A stretch of 64,000 nucleotides of DNA, taken from the NCBI RefSeq assembly GCF_003627055.1, contig NZ_CP032624.1, positions 2,666,001-2,730,000 on the forward strand. Direction: 5' to 3'. A program made the position numbers and the translations under genes. Positions 25,851 to 33,342 of this stretch are shown here, one piece after another. Numbering within the stretch: position 1 is the stretch's first letter; each line of letters begins with the position of its first letter. This stretch comes from Gryllotalpicola protaetiae (GTDB lineage: Bacteria > Actinomycetota > Actinomycetes > Actinomycetales > Microbacteriaceae). A model generated the notes under the pieces. The model made no database searches. It had not been told where the DNA came from and saw only the letters and a list, made by a program, of their open reading frames with translations.

Positions 25851-27289
25851 GCCGTGGGGCGTCCGTAGGTCTCGAGCAGCCTGAGCCACACCTCGCTCAG
25901 GGTCGGATACGACGGCACCGCATGCCAGAGCCGCTCGAGCGGCACCTCGGCCGTGACGGCGATCGTGGCGGCGTGCAGGAGCTCGCCGACATCCGTGCCG
26001 ACGAAGGTCACGCCGACGAGCACATGACGGTCCTCGTCGACGACGGCGCGTGCCGTGCCCTCGTAGCCCTCGGAGTGAATGGTGGCGCCCGCGACCCAGC
26101 CGATCTCGTAGTCGACGACGCGGGTGCGGATGCCGCGCTTCTCGGCCTCGGCCGCGGTGAGGCCGACCGAGGCGACCTCGGGGGAGGTGAAGGTGACCTG
26201 CGGCACCGCGGCGTGGTCGGCCGTGGCGGAGTGCACGCCCCACGGGCTCGTGTCGACGGGTCTACCGAGGGCGCGGGCGGCGATCGCGTCGCCGGCGATG
26301 CGTGCCTGGTACTTGCCCTGGTGGGTGAGCAGGGCGCGGCCCGTGATGTCGCCGGCCGCGTACAGCCAGTCGATGGGGGCGCCGTCTGCGTCGAGGACGC
26401 GCAGCGAGTCGTCCGTCTTCAGCCAGCCGCCGGTCGGCAGGCCGATCGCCTCGAGCCCCAGGTCGCCAGAACGCGGCACGCGGCCCGTCGCGACGAGGAT
26501 CTTCTCCGCGGTGATCGCGGTGCCGTCGGAGAGCAAGAGGGTGTGGCCCTCACCGGAATCCGCCGTCTCGACCCGCTCGACGCTCGTGCCGAGCCTGACG
26601 TCCGCGCCCGCCTTCGTGAGTGCGTCGGCGACCTTCTCGCCGGCGAACGGCTCCTGATTGGCGAGCAGCTTGCCGCGCGCGATGAGGGTGACGGATGCGC
26701 CGAGGGAGGTGTACGCCGTCGCCATCTCGGCCGCGACCACGCCGCCGCCGATGATCGCGAGCGAGGAGGGAACCTCCTGCGCGCTCGTCGCCTCGCGGCT
26801 CGCCCACGGCTCGGCCTCGGCGAGGCCCGGGGTGTCGGGGATGAGCGGCAGCGACCCGGTCGACACCGCGATCGCGTGGTTCGCGGTGAGCTCGGTGACC
26901 GTGCCGTCCGCAGCGGTGACGCGCAGCGCCTTCGGCCCTGTGAACACGGCGTGGCCGCGCACGAGGTCGATGTGGGCGGAATCCAGCCACTTGAGTTGGC
27001 CGTCGTCCTTCCAGTTGCTCGTCACCGAGTTGCGCCGCTTCAGCACCTGCGGCACGTCGATCGAGCCGCTCAGCATCTCGCGCACGCCCGGCGTGCGCTG
27101 GGCGACGTCGAGCACTCCGCCGCCGCGCAGCAGCGCCTTCGACGGCATGCACGCCCAGTACGAGCACTCGCCGCCGACGAGCTCTGCCTCGACGATCACG
27201 GTGCTGAGGCCGCCCTGCACGGCGCGGTCGGCGACGTTCTCGCCGACCGCTCCGCCGCCGATGACGATCAGGTCGTAGGTGGTGGTCAT
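25847..27289 (-). CDS. FAD-dependent pyridine nucleotide-disulfide oxidoreductase
   Basis: 480 residues of the class-I disulfide reductase family (lipoamide/mycothione/mercuric reductase relatives). The FAD motif GGGAVGENVA is at about 11, the redox pair is in GGECSYWACMPSK (Cys-x4-Cys, near 41-53), a second nucleotide motif IGGGVVAAEMA is near 180, and the dimer-interface acid-base His is in VPSYPTLSEVW near the C-terminus. Its substrate disulfide or quinone is not known. The gene overlaps both neighbours within the arginase-to-SDR operon. Confidence 0.88.
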   Translation of the reverse strand: MTTTYDLIVIGGGAVGENVADRAVQGGLSTVIVEAELVGGECSYWACMPSKALLRGGGVLDVAQRTPGVREMLSGSIDVPQVLKRRNSVTSNWKDDGQLKWLDSAHIDLVRGHAVFTGPKALRVTAADGTVTELTANHAIAVSTGSLPLIPDTPGLAEAEPWASREATSAQEVPSSLAIIGGGVVAAEMATAYTSLGASVTLIARGKLLANQEPFAGEKVADALTKAGADVRLGTSVERVETADSGEGHTLLLSDGTAITAEKILVATGRVPRSGDLGLEAIGLPTGGWLKTDDSLRVLDADGAPIDWLYAAGDITGRALLTHQGKYQARIAGDAIAARALGRPVDTSPWGVHSATADHAAVPQVTFTSPEVASVGLTAAEAEKRGIRTRVVDYEIGWVAGATIHSEGYEGTARAVVDEDRHVLVGVTFVGTDVGELLHAATIAVTAEVPLERLWHAVPSYPTLSEVWLRLLETYGRPTA

Positions 27290-28152
27290 GCGTCCTCCGT
27301 TGGGTTCGGCGTTGGCAGCGGTCTCGTGAGCGCGGCGAGCACGCGCAGGATCGCGGAGAGGTCGGACGCCGCGGCCTCGGGCGACGCGGGCGCGAAGCCC
27401 GTCACCGCGCCGCCGACCAGCTCGAAGCGCGCTCGCAGCGCACGGATCGCCGAGGTCAGCTGCTCGACCGCGAGCCCGAACGGCTCGGGGTAGCCGACGC
27501 CCGCGATGATCGCCGGGTCGAGCACGTCGAGATCGACGTGCAGGTAGATCTTGGTCGCGCCCGTCGCCTCCGCAGCCGCGATGATCGCGTCAGGGGTCGC
27601 GAGCTCATCGACGGTGAGCGAGCGGATGCCTGAGGCGGCCAGGTACTCGACCTCGGCGTCGTCGAGCGCGCGCGCCCCGGCGTGCACGACCCGGTCGGGG
27701 GTGAACGCCGGCTGCCGGGAGGCGAGACCCTCTGCGCCGTCGCCGAGCAGGGTGCGCAGCACCATGCCGCTGAAGGTGCCGCTGGGGGAGGACTCCGGAG
27801 TGTGCAGGTCGCCGTGCGCATCGAACCAGACCATCAGCAGGCCCTCGTTGCGCTCGGCGGCGCGGGCGGCCGGCGCGAGGTCGGCACCGCAGTCGCCGCC
27901 GATCAGGAACACCGTCTCGTCGTCGTCGAAGGTGTCGAGCGCCGCGCGCACCTGATCGGCGATCGCATGGATCGACGAGAACCGGTGCACGCCGGTGCCG
28001 AGGGACTCGCCGGCTTCGACGCGCACCTCCACCGGGGTGGTCGCGGCGGCGGGCAGGTCGCCGGCGATGGCGTTCGCGCCGTCGGCGAGCCGCATCGCTC
28101 GGGACGAGCCGGAACCCTGCCACTGGGGCACGACGAGGAAGCGCGCGGGCAT
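27286..28152 (-). CDS. Arginase/agmatinase family protein
   Basis: 288 residues of the ureohydrolase fold. Metal motifs FDAHGDLHTP (near 112) and HVDLDVLDP (near 200) are present, but the first motif, normally GGDH, reads GGDC (near 85), replacing a manganese-ligand His with Cys. The substrate is therefore uncertain. It is the first gene of the operon; TAGTGT lies six bases before ATG 28152. Its stop overlaps the next start. Confidence 0.82.
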   Translation of the reverse strand: MPARFLVVPQWQGSGSSRAMRLADGANAIAGDLPAAATTPVEVRVEAGESLGTGVHRFSSIHAIADQVRAALDTFDDDETVFLIGGDCGADLAPAARAAERNEGLLMVWFDAHGDLHTPESSPSGTFSGMVLRTLLGDGAEGLASRQPAFTPDRVVHAGARALDDAEVEYLAASGIRSLTVDELATPDAIIAAAEATGATKIYLHVDLDVLDPAIIAGVGYPEPFGLAVEQLTSAIRALRARFELVGGAVTGFAPASPEAAASDLSAILRVLAALTRPLPTPNPTEDA

Positions 28153-28164
28153 GTCGCCACACTA
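28153..28164 (-). promoter_or_regulatory. Leaderless-type -10 box (TAGTGT)
   Basis: TAGTGT (28164-28159) then six bases and ATG 28152. It would drive the four-gene operon. Confidence 0.5.
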
Positions 28165-28181
28165 TCGAGGCTCGTCCCCGC

Positions 28182-28249
28182 GTGCGCGGGAGAAAAGTCG
28201 CTTCCGCGGGAGGCGAACCGCCCGCGGAGACGCCGTTTCACCCGCGCAC
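28182..28249. repeat. Tripartite intergenic palindrome, family 1, copy C
   Basis: 68 bp from GTGCGCGGGAGAAAAGTCG to GCCGTTTCACCCGCGCAC, with a strongly self-complementary centre (CCGCGGGAGGC...CGCCCGCGG type). It lies upstream of the arginase promoter and downstream of the epimerase gene. Confidence 0.75.
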
Positions 28250-28268
28250 ACCGGCACCGGGCACGCGG

Positions 28269-29264
28269 TCAGAGGGCCCGAGCGTGGGCCACCAGCTTGT
28301 CGAAGGCGGCGTCGAGCGCGGCATCCGTCTTCTGCGCCTCCGGGTGCGCGTCGAACCAGGCGATCGCCTCTGCGGCGCCCTGCCAGTAGGGGACCGTGGT
28401 CTGGAACTCGGGTACGAGTGCCTTCACCTTCGAATTGTCGAACACCATCGAGTGGGCCTTGTCGCCGATGAGCCCCGCGAGCTGGTCGGGCAGCACGCGG
28501 CCGATCGTCTCGCTCGCAACGTGCACGAGCTCGGGCTCGCGCACCCCGGCGGCCTGGCCGATCCACGTGTAGATCTGGTCCCACGTGGGGTGGTGGTCGC
28601 CCGTGATGTGGAAGGTGTCGCCCACGGCGAGCGGGTTGCCGAGCAGGCCGACGAAGGCGACGGCGAAGTCGCGGGAGTGCGTGATCGTCCACAGGCTGGT
28701 GCCGTCGCCGTGCACGACGACGGGCTTGCCGGCGCGCATGCGGGCGACGTCGGTCCAGCCGCCGGTGGTCGGCAGGCGGGTCTCGTCGTAGGTGTGCGAC
28801 GGCCGCACGATCGTGGCCGGGAAGTCGCGGTCGCGCACGGCGGCCACGAGCAGGTCCTCGCAGGCGATCTTGTCCTGCGAGTACTTCCAGAACGGGTTCA
28901 CGAGCGGTGTCGACTCGGTGACCGGGGTGGTCTTGGGCGGCGTCTGATAGGCGGACGCCGAGCTGATGAAGACGTACTGCCCGGCGCGGCCCTCGAACAG
29001 CTCGAGATCGGTCTGCACGTGGTCGGGCGTGAAGGCGAGGAACTCGGCGACCGCGTCGAACTCGCGGTTCCCGAGGGCGGCGCGCACCGACGCGGGGTCG
29101 CGGATGTCTGCCGTGAGCGTCTCGACCCCGGCGGGCAGCGCCCGGCTGGACTCGCGGCCGCGGTTGAGCACCGTGACCGCGTGGCCCCGCTCGACGGCGA
29201 GCCGAACGCTGCTCGCCGAGATCGTGCCGGTGCCACCGATGAAAAGGAACGTCTTCGTCGCCAT
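28269..29264 (-). CDS. NAD-dependent epimerase/dehydratase family protein
   Basis: 331 residues of the extended SDR fold. IGGTGTISAS replaces the usual GxxGxxG near 8-17, LNRG follows the second strand and the catalytic pair appears as SSASAY with YSQDKIACE near 140. It resembles plant CSP41/isoflavone-reductase-like proteins; substrate unknown. ATG 29264 has TAACGT seven bases upstream; longer readings run into repeat copy D. Confidence 0.83.
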   Translation of the reverse strand: MATKTFLFIGGTGTISASSVRLAVERGHAVTVLNRGRESSRALPAGVETLTADIRDPASVRAALGNREFDAVAEFLAFTPDHVQTDLELFEGRAGQYVFISSASAYQTPPKTTPVTESTPLVNPFWKYSQDKIACEDLLVAAVRDRDFPATIVRPSHTYDETRLPTTGGWTDVARMRAGKPVVVHGDGTSLWTITHSRDFAVAFVGLLGNPLAVGDTFHITGDHHPTWDQIYTWIGQAAGVREPELVHVASETIGRVLPDQLAGLIGDKAHSMVFDNSKVKALVPEFQTTVPYWQGAAEAIAWFDAHPEAQKTDAALDAAFDKLVAHARAL

Positions 29265-29277
29265 GGTCTTCACGTTA
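29265..29277 (-). promoter_or_regulatory. Leaderless-type -10 box (TAACGT)
   Basis: TAACGT (29277-29272), seven bases, ATG 29264 on the minus strand. Confidence 0.45.
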
Positions 29278-29322
29278 GTCGGCGGACCGGGCTCGTCGTA
29301 TCGATTCGATGCGGTTGTCTCT

Positions 29323-29392
29323 GCGCGCGCGGGTGAAACCACGCCTGCGCGGGTGCAGTTTCTCCCCCGCAACCGTCGTTTCACCCGCGCAC
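29323..29392. repeat. Tripartite intergenic palindrome, family 1, copy D
   Basis: About 70 bp with arms GCGCGGGTGAAACCACG and CGTCGTTTCACCCGCGCAC around a central hairpin TGCGCGGGTGC...CCCCCGCA. It sits between two divergent leaderless promoters, so it is not in either primary transcript; a pure terminator role is unlikely for this copy. Confidence 0.8.
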
Positions 29393-29408
29393 GGGGGCGG
29401 GGCGCCGG

Positions 29409-29421
29409 TAGCGTCAAGCGG
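29409..29421 (+). promoter_or_regulatory. Leaderless-type -10 box (TAGCGT)
   Basis: TAGCGT at 29409-29414, seven bases, GTG 29422. Confidence 0.45.
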
Positions 29422-30267
29422 GTGACCTGGGACGACCCGTACGGATCTGACGTTCTCGCCGACAAGAACTGGCGGCGCCGCGGCGTCGTTCAGCCGGTGG
29501 AGACGCCCGCCGAGCGCGACCTCGTCGTCGAGGTCGTCGACGGGGGCTTCGTCGGCGCCGTCGTCGGCATCGCCGAGGGTGGTCTCGTGCAGCTCGAGGA
29601 CCGGCTGGGCAAGGTGCGCGTCTTCCCCCTGGGGCACGGATTCCTGGTCGACGGCCGCCCCGCGGTGCTGACCCGTCCCCGCGCGGCCGCGCCGACGGGC
29701 CACGCGCGCAGCGCCTCGGGCTCGTTCCACGCGGGCGACGTCAGGGCGCGCATCGCACGTGGCAGCCGCATCTTCGTCGAGGGCCGGCACGATGCAGAGC
29801 TCGTCGAGAAGGTGTGGGGCCACGACCTGCGCGTCGAGGGCGTCGTCGTCGAGTACCTCGAAGGCGTGGACAACCTGGAGGAGCTGCTCGCCGAGTTCCA
29901 GCCCGGCCCGAAGCGGCGCGTCGGCGTTCTCGTCGACCACCTCGTCACGGGCTCGAAAGAGAGCCGCATCGCCGAGGCCGTCGCGAAGGGGCCGTACGGG
30001 GCGAACGTGCTCGTGGTCGGGCATCCGTTCGTCGACATCTGGCAGGCGGTGAAGCCGGATCGGGTGGGGCTCAAAGCCTGGCCCGAGATTCCGCGCTCGA
30101 TCGAGTGGAAAAAAGGCATCGCGCAGGCGCTGCGACAGCCGCACGAGAACCAGGAGGACATCGCGCGCCTCTGGCAGCGGATTCTCGGCCGGGTGCGCAC
30201 GTATGCCGACCTCGAACCCGCCCTGCTCGGCAGGGTCGAGCAGCTGATCGACTTCGTGACCGGCTAA
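29422..30267 (+). CDS. DUF3097 family protein
   Basis: 281 residues matching the actinobacterial DUF3097 family (opening YGSDVLADKNWRRRG, internal FVEGRHDAELVEKVWG and GPYGANVLVVGHPFVDIWQA). The central part resembles a Toprim-like acidic fold (EGRHDAE, VDHLV), as in nucleic-acid enzymes, but no role is established. Its TAA shares bases with the stop of the convergent MarR gene. Confidence 0.85.
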   Translation: MTWDDPYGSDVLADKNWRRRGVVQPVETPAERDLVVEVVDGGFVGAVVGIAEGGLVQLEDRLGKVRVFPLGHGFLVDGRPAVLTRPRAAAPTGHARSASGSFHAGDVRARIARGSRIFVEGRHDAELVEKVWGHDLRVEGVVVEYLEGVDNLEELLAEFQPGPKRRVGVLVDHLVTGSKESRIAEAVAKGPYGANVLVVGHPFVDIWQAVKPDRVGLKAWPEIPRSIEWKKGIAQALRQPHENQEDIARLWQRILGRVRTYADLEPALLGRVEQLIDFVTG

Positions 30268-30755
30268 GCCGACGCGACCTCGTCGCGGACCTGGTCGATG
30301 GTCTCGCACACCTGCTCCGCCTCTTCGTCGAGGGCGTGCGCGGCCCGCGCGACGATCTTGCGCAGGGCCGCGGCGTCGTCACCGGGCAGACCGGCGAGCA
30401 GCCGGTCTTCGACCTGGTTCATGCGGTCGGTCAGCTGGGAGAGGCGCTCAGAGCCGGCATCTGTCAGAGTCACCCGCCGCGAGCGGCGGTCGTTCGGGTC
30501 CGGCGTGCGGGTCACCAGGCCGGCCTTCTCGAGGTCGTCGATGAGGTAGGTGAGGACGGTGCGGTCGAGGCCCGTCGAATCGGCGATCTGCGCCTGGTTG
30601 CCGCACGAGTTCGAGGCGGCGATCGAGAGCACCTGGAAGCCGCGTGCGCCGCCGGGGAGGTCGCCGACCGCCTCTGCCGAGAGCTTCAGGTAGCCGCGCA
30701 GCAGCGCGCCCAGGGACCAGCCGAGGTCGGCCTGTCGCTCCTGTGTGCTCGCCAT
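30264..30755 (-). CDS. MarR-family regulator
   Basis: 163 residues. The winged helix-turn-helix (about 55-105) has NQAQIADSTGLDRTVLTYLIDDLEKAGLVTRTPDPNDRR in pieces, with the conserved DRR wing. ATG 30755 has TAAAGT seven bases upstream. It is divergent from the azoreductase gene, a common MarR target class, with an AT-rich 148-bp region between. Its stop codon TAG overlaps the TAA of the DUF3097 gene. Confidence 0.88.
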   Translation of the reverse strand: MASTQERQADLGWSLGALLRGYLKLSAEAVGDLPGGARGFQVLSIAASNSCGNQAQIADSTGLDRTVLTYLIDDLEKAGLVTRTPDPNDRRSRRVTLTDAGSERLSQLTDRMNQVEDRLLAGLPGDDAAALRKIVARAAHALDEEAEQVCETIDQVRDEVASA

Positions 30756-30768
30756 GACGCTCACTTTA
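30756..30768 (-). promoter_or_regulatory. Leaderless-type -10 box (TAAAGT)
   Basis: TAAAGT (30768-30763), seven bases, ATG 30755 on the minus strand. Confidence 0.5.
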
Positions 30769-30800
30769 TCCGCCCGGGTTCCGTTCTCTGGTGGTGGCTC

Positions 30801-30834
30801 TTGCGATTCTCAGAAAGTCTATGCTTATGATCAT
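30801..30834 (+). promoter_or_regulatory. Promoter and candidate MarR site before the azoreductase
   Basis: TTGCGA (30801-30806) and TATGAT (30826-30831) can form a promoter with long spacing. The -10 overlaps the palindrome ATGATCAT (30827-30834), a plausible MarR half-site. The leader carries AAGGAGA before ATG 30904. Confidence 0.45.
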
Positions 30835-30903
30835 CTAGGTCACAGAACATCTGCTGTGAATACCGATGGCTTATACAACCAAGCACTCAAGGAGACCATT
30901 CCC

Positions 30904-31557
30904 ATGAGCACCGTCTTCCGCCTCGACGCGAGCATCAAGCCAGAGGGCTCGGTCACCCGCGCCGTCTCAGACACCCTCGAGAACGCGATCGCCGCCGCCG
31001 GCGACACGACCGTCACCCGCCGCGAGATCGGCCTGCACCCGCTGCCCTCTGACGCGTGGGCCACCGCCGCCTTCGCCGGCTACGTGCCCGCCGACCAGCG
31101 CAACGAGGCTCAGAACGCGGCCGTCGCGCTCGCGACCGAGCTGGCCGACGAGCTCGCCTCGGCCGACGTCGCGATCATCGCCGCGCCGTTCTACAACTGG
31201 GGTGTCACTCAGCACCTCAAGACCTGGTTCGACCTCGTGCTGACCGACGGCCGCTTCAGCCCCGGTGCGGCCGAGAAGGCCGGCGAGGGCAAGACCGCGT
31301 TCCTCGTGATCGCACGCGGCGGCGGCTACGGCGAGGGCACCCCGCGCTTCGGCTGGGACCACGCGAGCGCCTGGCTGAAGCGCGTCCTTGAGGACGTCTG
31401 GGGCTACGACGTCACCGTCATCGAGGCTGAGCTGACCCTCGCCGAGTCGACCCCGGCCATGGCCGCGCTCGTCGACCTCGCCCGCAAGAACCTCGCCGAC
31501 GCGCACGCGGCCGCCGAGCAGCACGGCACCGCGATCGCGGGCAAGATCGCCGCGTAG
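30904..31557 (+). CDS. FMN-dependent NADH azoreductase family
   Basis: 217 residues of the flavodoxin-like AzoR/NQO family. The N-terminal LDASIKPEGSVTRAVSD phosphate loop and the APFYNWGVTQHLKTWFDLV segment (FMN/dimer contacts) are typical, followed by ARGGGYG. Such enzymes reduce quinones and azo compounds with NAD(P)H. The divergent MarR gene probably represses it. ATG 30904 follows AAGGAGA; upstream in-frame extension would pass through the promoter. Confidence 0.87.
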   Translation: MSTVFRLDASIKPEGSVTRAVSDTLENAIAAAGDTTVTRREIGLHPLPSDAWATAAFAGYVPADQRNEAQNAAVALATELADELASADVAIIAAPFYNWGVTQHLKTWFDLVLTDGRFSPGAAEKAGEGKTAFLVIARGGGYGEGTPRFGWDHASAWLKRVLEDVWGYDVTVIEAELTLAESTPAMAALVDLARKNLADAHAAAEQHGTAIAGKIAA

Positions 31558-31574
31558 CTCGCGGTCTGCACAGG

Positions 31575-31603
31575 GGGGGCGGATGCCTGAGGCATCCGCC
31601 CCC
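31575..31603. terminator. 14-bp GGATGCC hairpin after the azoreductase
   Basis: GGGGGCGGATGCCT (31575-31588) and AGGCATCCGCCCCC (31590-31603) are perfectly complementary. It lies 18 bases after the stop and 24 bases before tRNA-Arg. There is no U run, so factor-dependent or stem-only termination is inferred. Confidence 0.6.
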
Positions 31604-31626
31604 TCTGATAGCCTGGGTTCGCCCTG

Positions 31627-31699
31627 GCCCCGTTAGCTCAGGGGATAGAGCGTCTGCCTCCGGAGCAGAAGGCCATTGGTTCGAATCCAATACGGGGCA
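31627..31699 (+). tRNA. tRNA-Arg (CCG anticodon)
   Basis: A 73-base cloverleaf: acceptor GCCCCGT/ACGGGGC, D stem GCTC/GAGC, anticodon stem TCTGC/GCAGA with loop CTCCGGA (anticodon CCG, reads CGG), T stem ATTGG/CCAAT with loop TTCGAAT, discriminator A. The CCA end is not encoded contiguously. Decayed genes follow directly downstream. Confidence 0.95.
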
Positions 31700-31749
31700 C
31701 ACCATTGACGAAGTCCACTCAGCGCTCGCCCAACTGAGTTTCTTCCGAG

Positions 31750-32217
31750 TCAGCCCTGCGCGCTGAGCCCCACGCGGGCATCCGGGCGGAGCCATCGAGC
31801 GGCCCGTTCCGCCGATGCCGGCGTCGCGTTCTCGGTCAGCTGGCCGATCGTGGTGCCCGCCAGTTCGCGATGCCAGGCGAGCTCGGCCTGATGCATCAGG
31901 CGGGCGATGCCTCATGGCTGCGTGCATTGCCCAGGGCTGAGGCCGACGGGGCCATTCTGTCGGATCTCGGCGCAGTGGAAGATCGCGGCTTCGCCGTTCA
32001 CGGCGCGCACGACCTCCAGCGCGGTGATCTTCGCCGCCGGGCGCGCAAGGCGGTAGCCGCCGCCGACTCCGGCGGTCGAACTGAGAATGCCGGCCGCGGT
32101 GAGCTGCTTGAGGACCTTCGCGAGATACGGCTCGGGGAGCTCGAAGAACTCGGCCAGGCTGCGTCGCGGCAGAGGCTTCTCACCGTTGGTCTGCGCGAGC
32201 AGCCAGCAGCAGTGCAG
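31750..32217 (-). pseudogene. Rrf2-family regulator remnant
   Basis: Read on the minus strand, the frame gives WLLAQTNGEKPLPRRSLAEF, YLAKVLKQLTAAGILSSTAG, GGGYRLARPAAKITALE and HCAEIRQNGPVG, a recognisable Rrf2 helix-turn-helix protein. The N-terminus is cut at about 32217, where MFS sequence begins on the other strand. Codon TGA at 31914-31912 interrupts the frame where a Cys (TGC) of the usual cluster region is expected; translation would otherwise continue to 31750. Confidence 0.75.
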
Positions 32218-32648
32218 CGGCTATCTGGTGGGGGCGATCCTCGGAATCGTCGCGCCTGCCCTGAGCCGCACTCGTCTGTCCGCACGGATCGGCGGCGTCG
32301 TGCTGATCGTCACACTGGTGCTGATGCCGCTGACCCACAGCGTCGCCGCGTGGGTGACGATCCGCGGCGCCGCCGGGGTGGCGAGCGCGGTCGTGTTCAT
32401 GGTCGCCGGCAACACGATCCTGTCCGAGCTGGCCAGCTCGCGCCCACACATGGTCGGATGGTCGTACGGGGGAGTCGGGGCGGGCATCGCCCTTCCGGCG
32501 CTCTCGCCGTCGGTGCCGGCCGTGGTGGCGTCCGCCCTGCTGTTCGGCGCCACCTTCGTCGGTATCACGACGCTGTCCTTGGCGACCGGCCGGCACGTCC
32601 AGGTGCCCCGTGCGGTTGCGATCCTCACCGCCGGTTATGGCATCGGAA
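32216..32648 (+). pseudogene. MFS transporter fragment
   Basis: About 144 codons encode membrane helices (GYLVGAILGIVAPALSRT, VLIVTLVLMPLTHSVAAW, VTIRGAAGVASAVVFMVAG) and end at LTAGYGIG. This matches the interior of a YbfB-like MFS protein missing its first ~60 and its last ~150 residues. Both ends are abrupt junctions with other gene fragments. Confidence 0.7.
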
Positions 32649-33330
32649 GCTCGACCTGCTGCTGCGCGATCCGGTGCCCATCGTGAGCTTCACCTTCGCG
32701 CTCCCGGCCGCGACCGCGATCGGGATGCTGCGGCGGCGCGGCAGCTTCACCATCCAGACCGTCACCACGATCGAAGAGGCTCGCGCCGCGGAGGAGGCCG
32801 GCGTCGACGCTTTGGCGCTCCAAGGCTTCGCGGCCGGTGGGCACTCCGGCGGATGGGATCCGCGGGTCGCACCGGCGGAGCTGAGCCTGGCTGAACTGGT
32901 GCGTCGCGTGCACGCGCAGGTCGGCATCCCGATCATCGCCGCGGGCGGCATCGGCTCGGCTGCCGGCGTCCCGGCTGCGCGCGCGGCCGGCGCCGCCGCC
33001 GTGTCGGTCGGCACCGCGGTGCTGCGCGCCAGCGAGAGCGGAGCATCCGCCATTCATAAGTCCGCTCTGGCTGACCCGGCCTACACCGAGACCGTGCTCA
33101 CCCGTGCGTTCACGGGACGTCTTGCGCGGGCGCTCCCCAATGGCTTCGTGAAAGACCACGGTGCGGATGCCCCGATCGGGTATCCCGCCGTGCACCACCT
33201 CACTCGCCCGATCCGCGCCGCCGCGACGTCGGCGGGCGATCCCTCCTCGGTGAATCTGTGGGCCGGACGCGGCTTCCGGTCGGCAACCGACGCGTCGGCG
33301 CGGCCCCGGACCGGTTCGCGCGCCGGGTAA
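32644..33330 (+). pseudogene. Nitronate monooxygenase fragment, 5'-truncated
   Basis: The frame from KLDLLLRDPVPIVSFTFALP onward carries the C-terminal two thirds of a nitronate monooxygenase: AEEAGVDALALQGFAAGGHS (FMN/active-site segment) and IIAAGGIGSAAGV, ending TAA at 33328-33330. The first ~90 residues are missing and no start with a ribosome site is visible. The upstream junction joins MFS sequence at about 32648. Confidence 0.72.
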
Positions 33331-33342
33331 AGTCGAGGGGCC

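Noticed and set aside
29323-29392. Palindrome copy D as a transcription terminator
   Set aside because: It lies between divergent start codons with leaderless promoters, so neither primary transcript passes through it.
31700-33330. Integrated element at the tRNA-Arg 3' end
   Set aside because: No integrase, no duplicated tRNA end and the genes are explained by deletion of an ordinary cluster.
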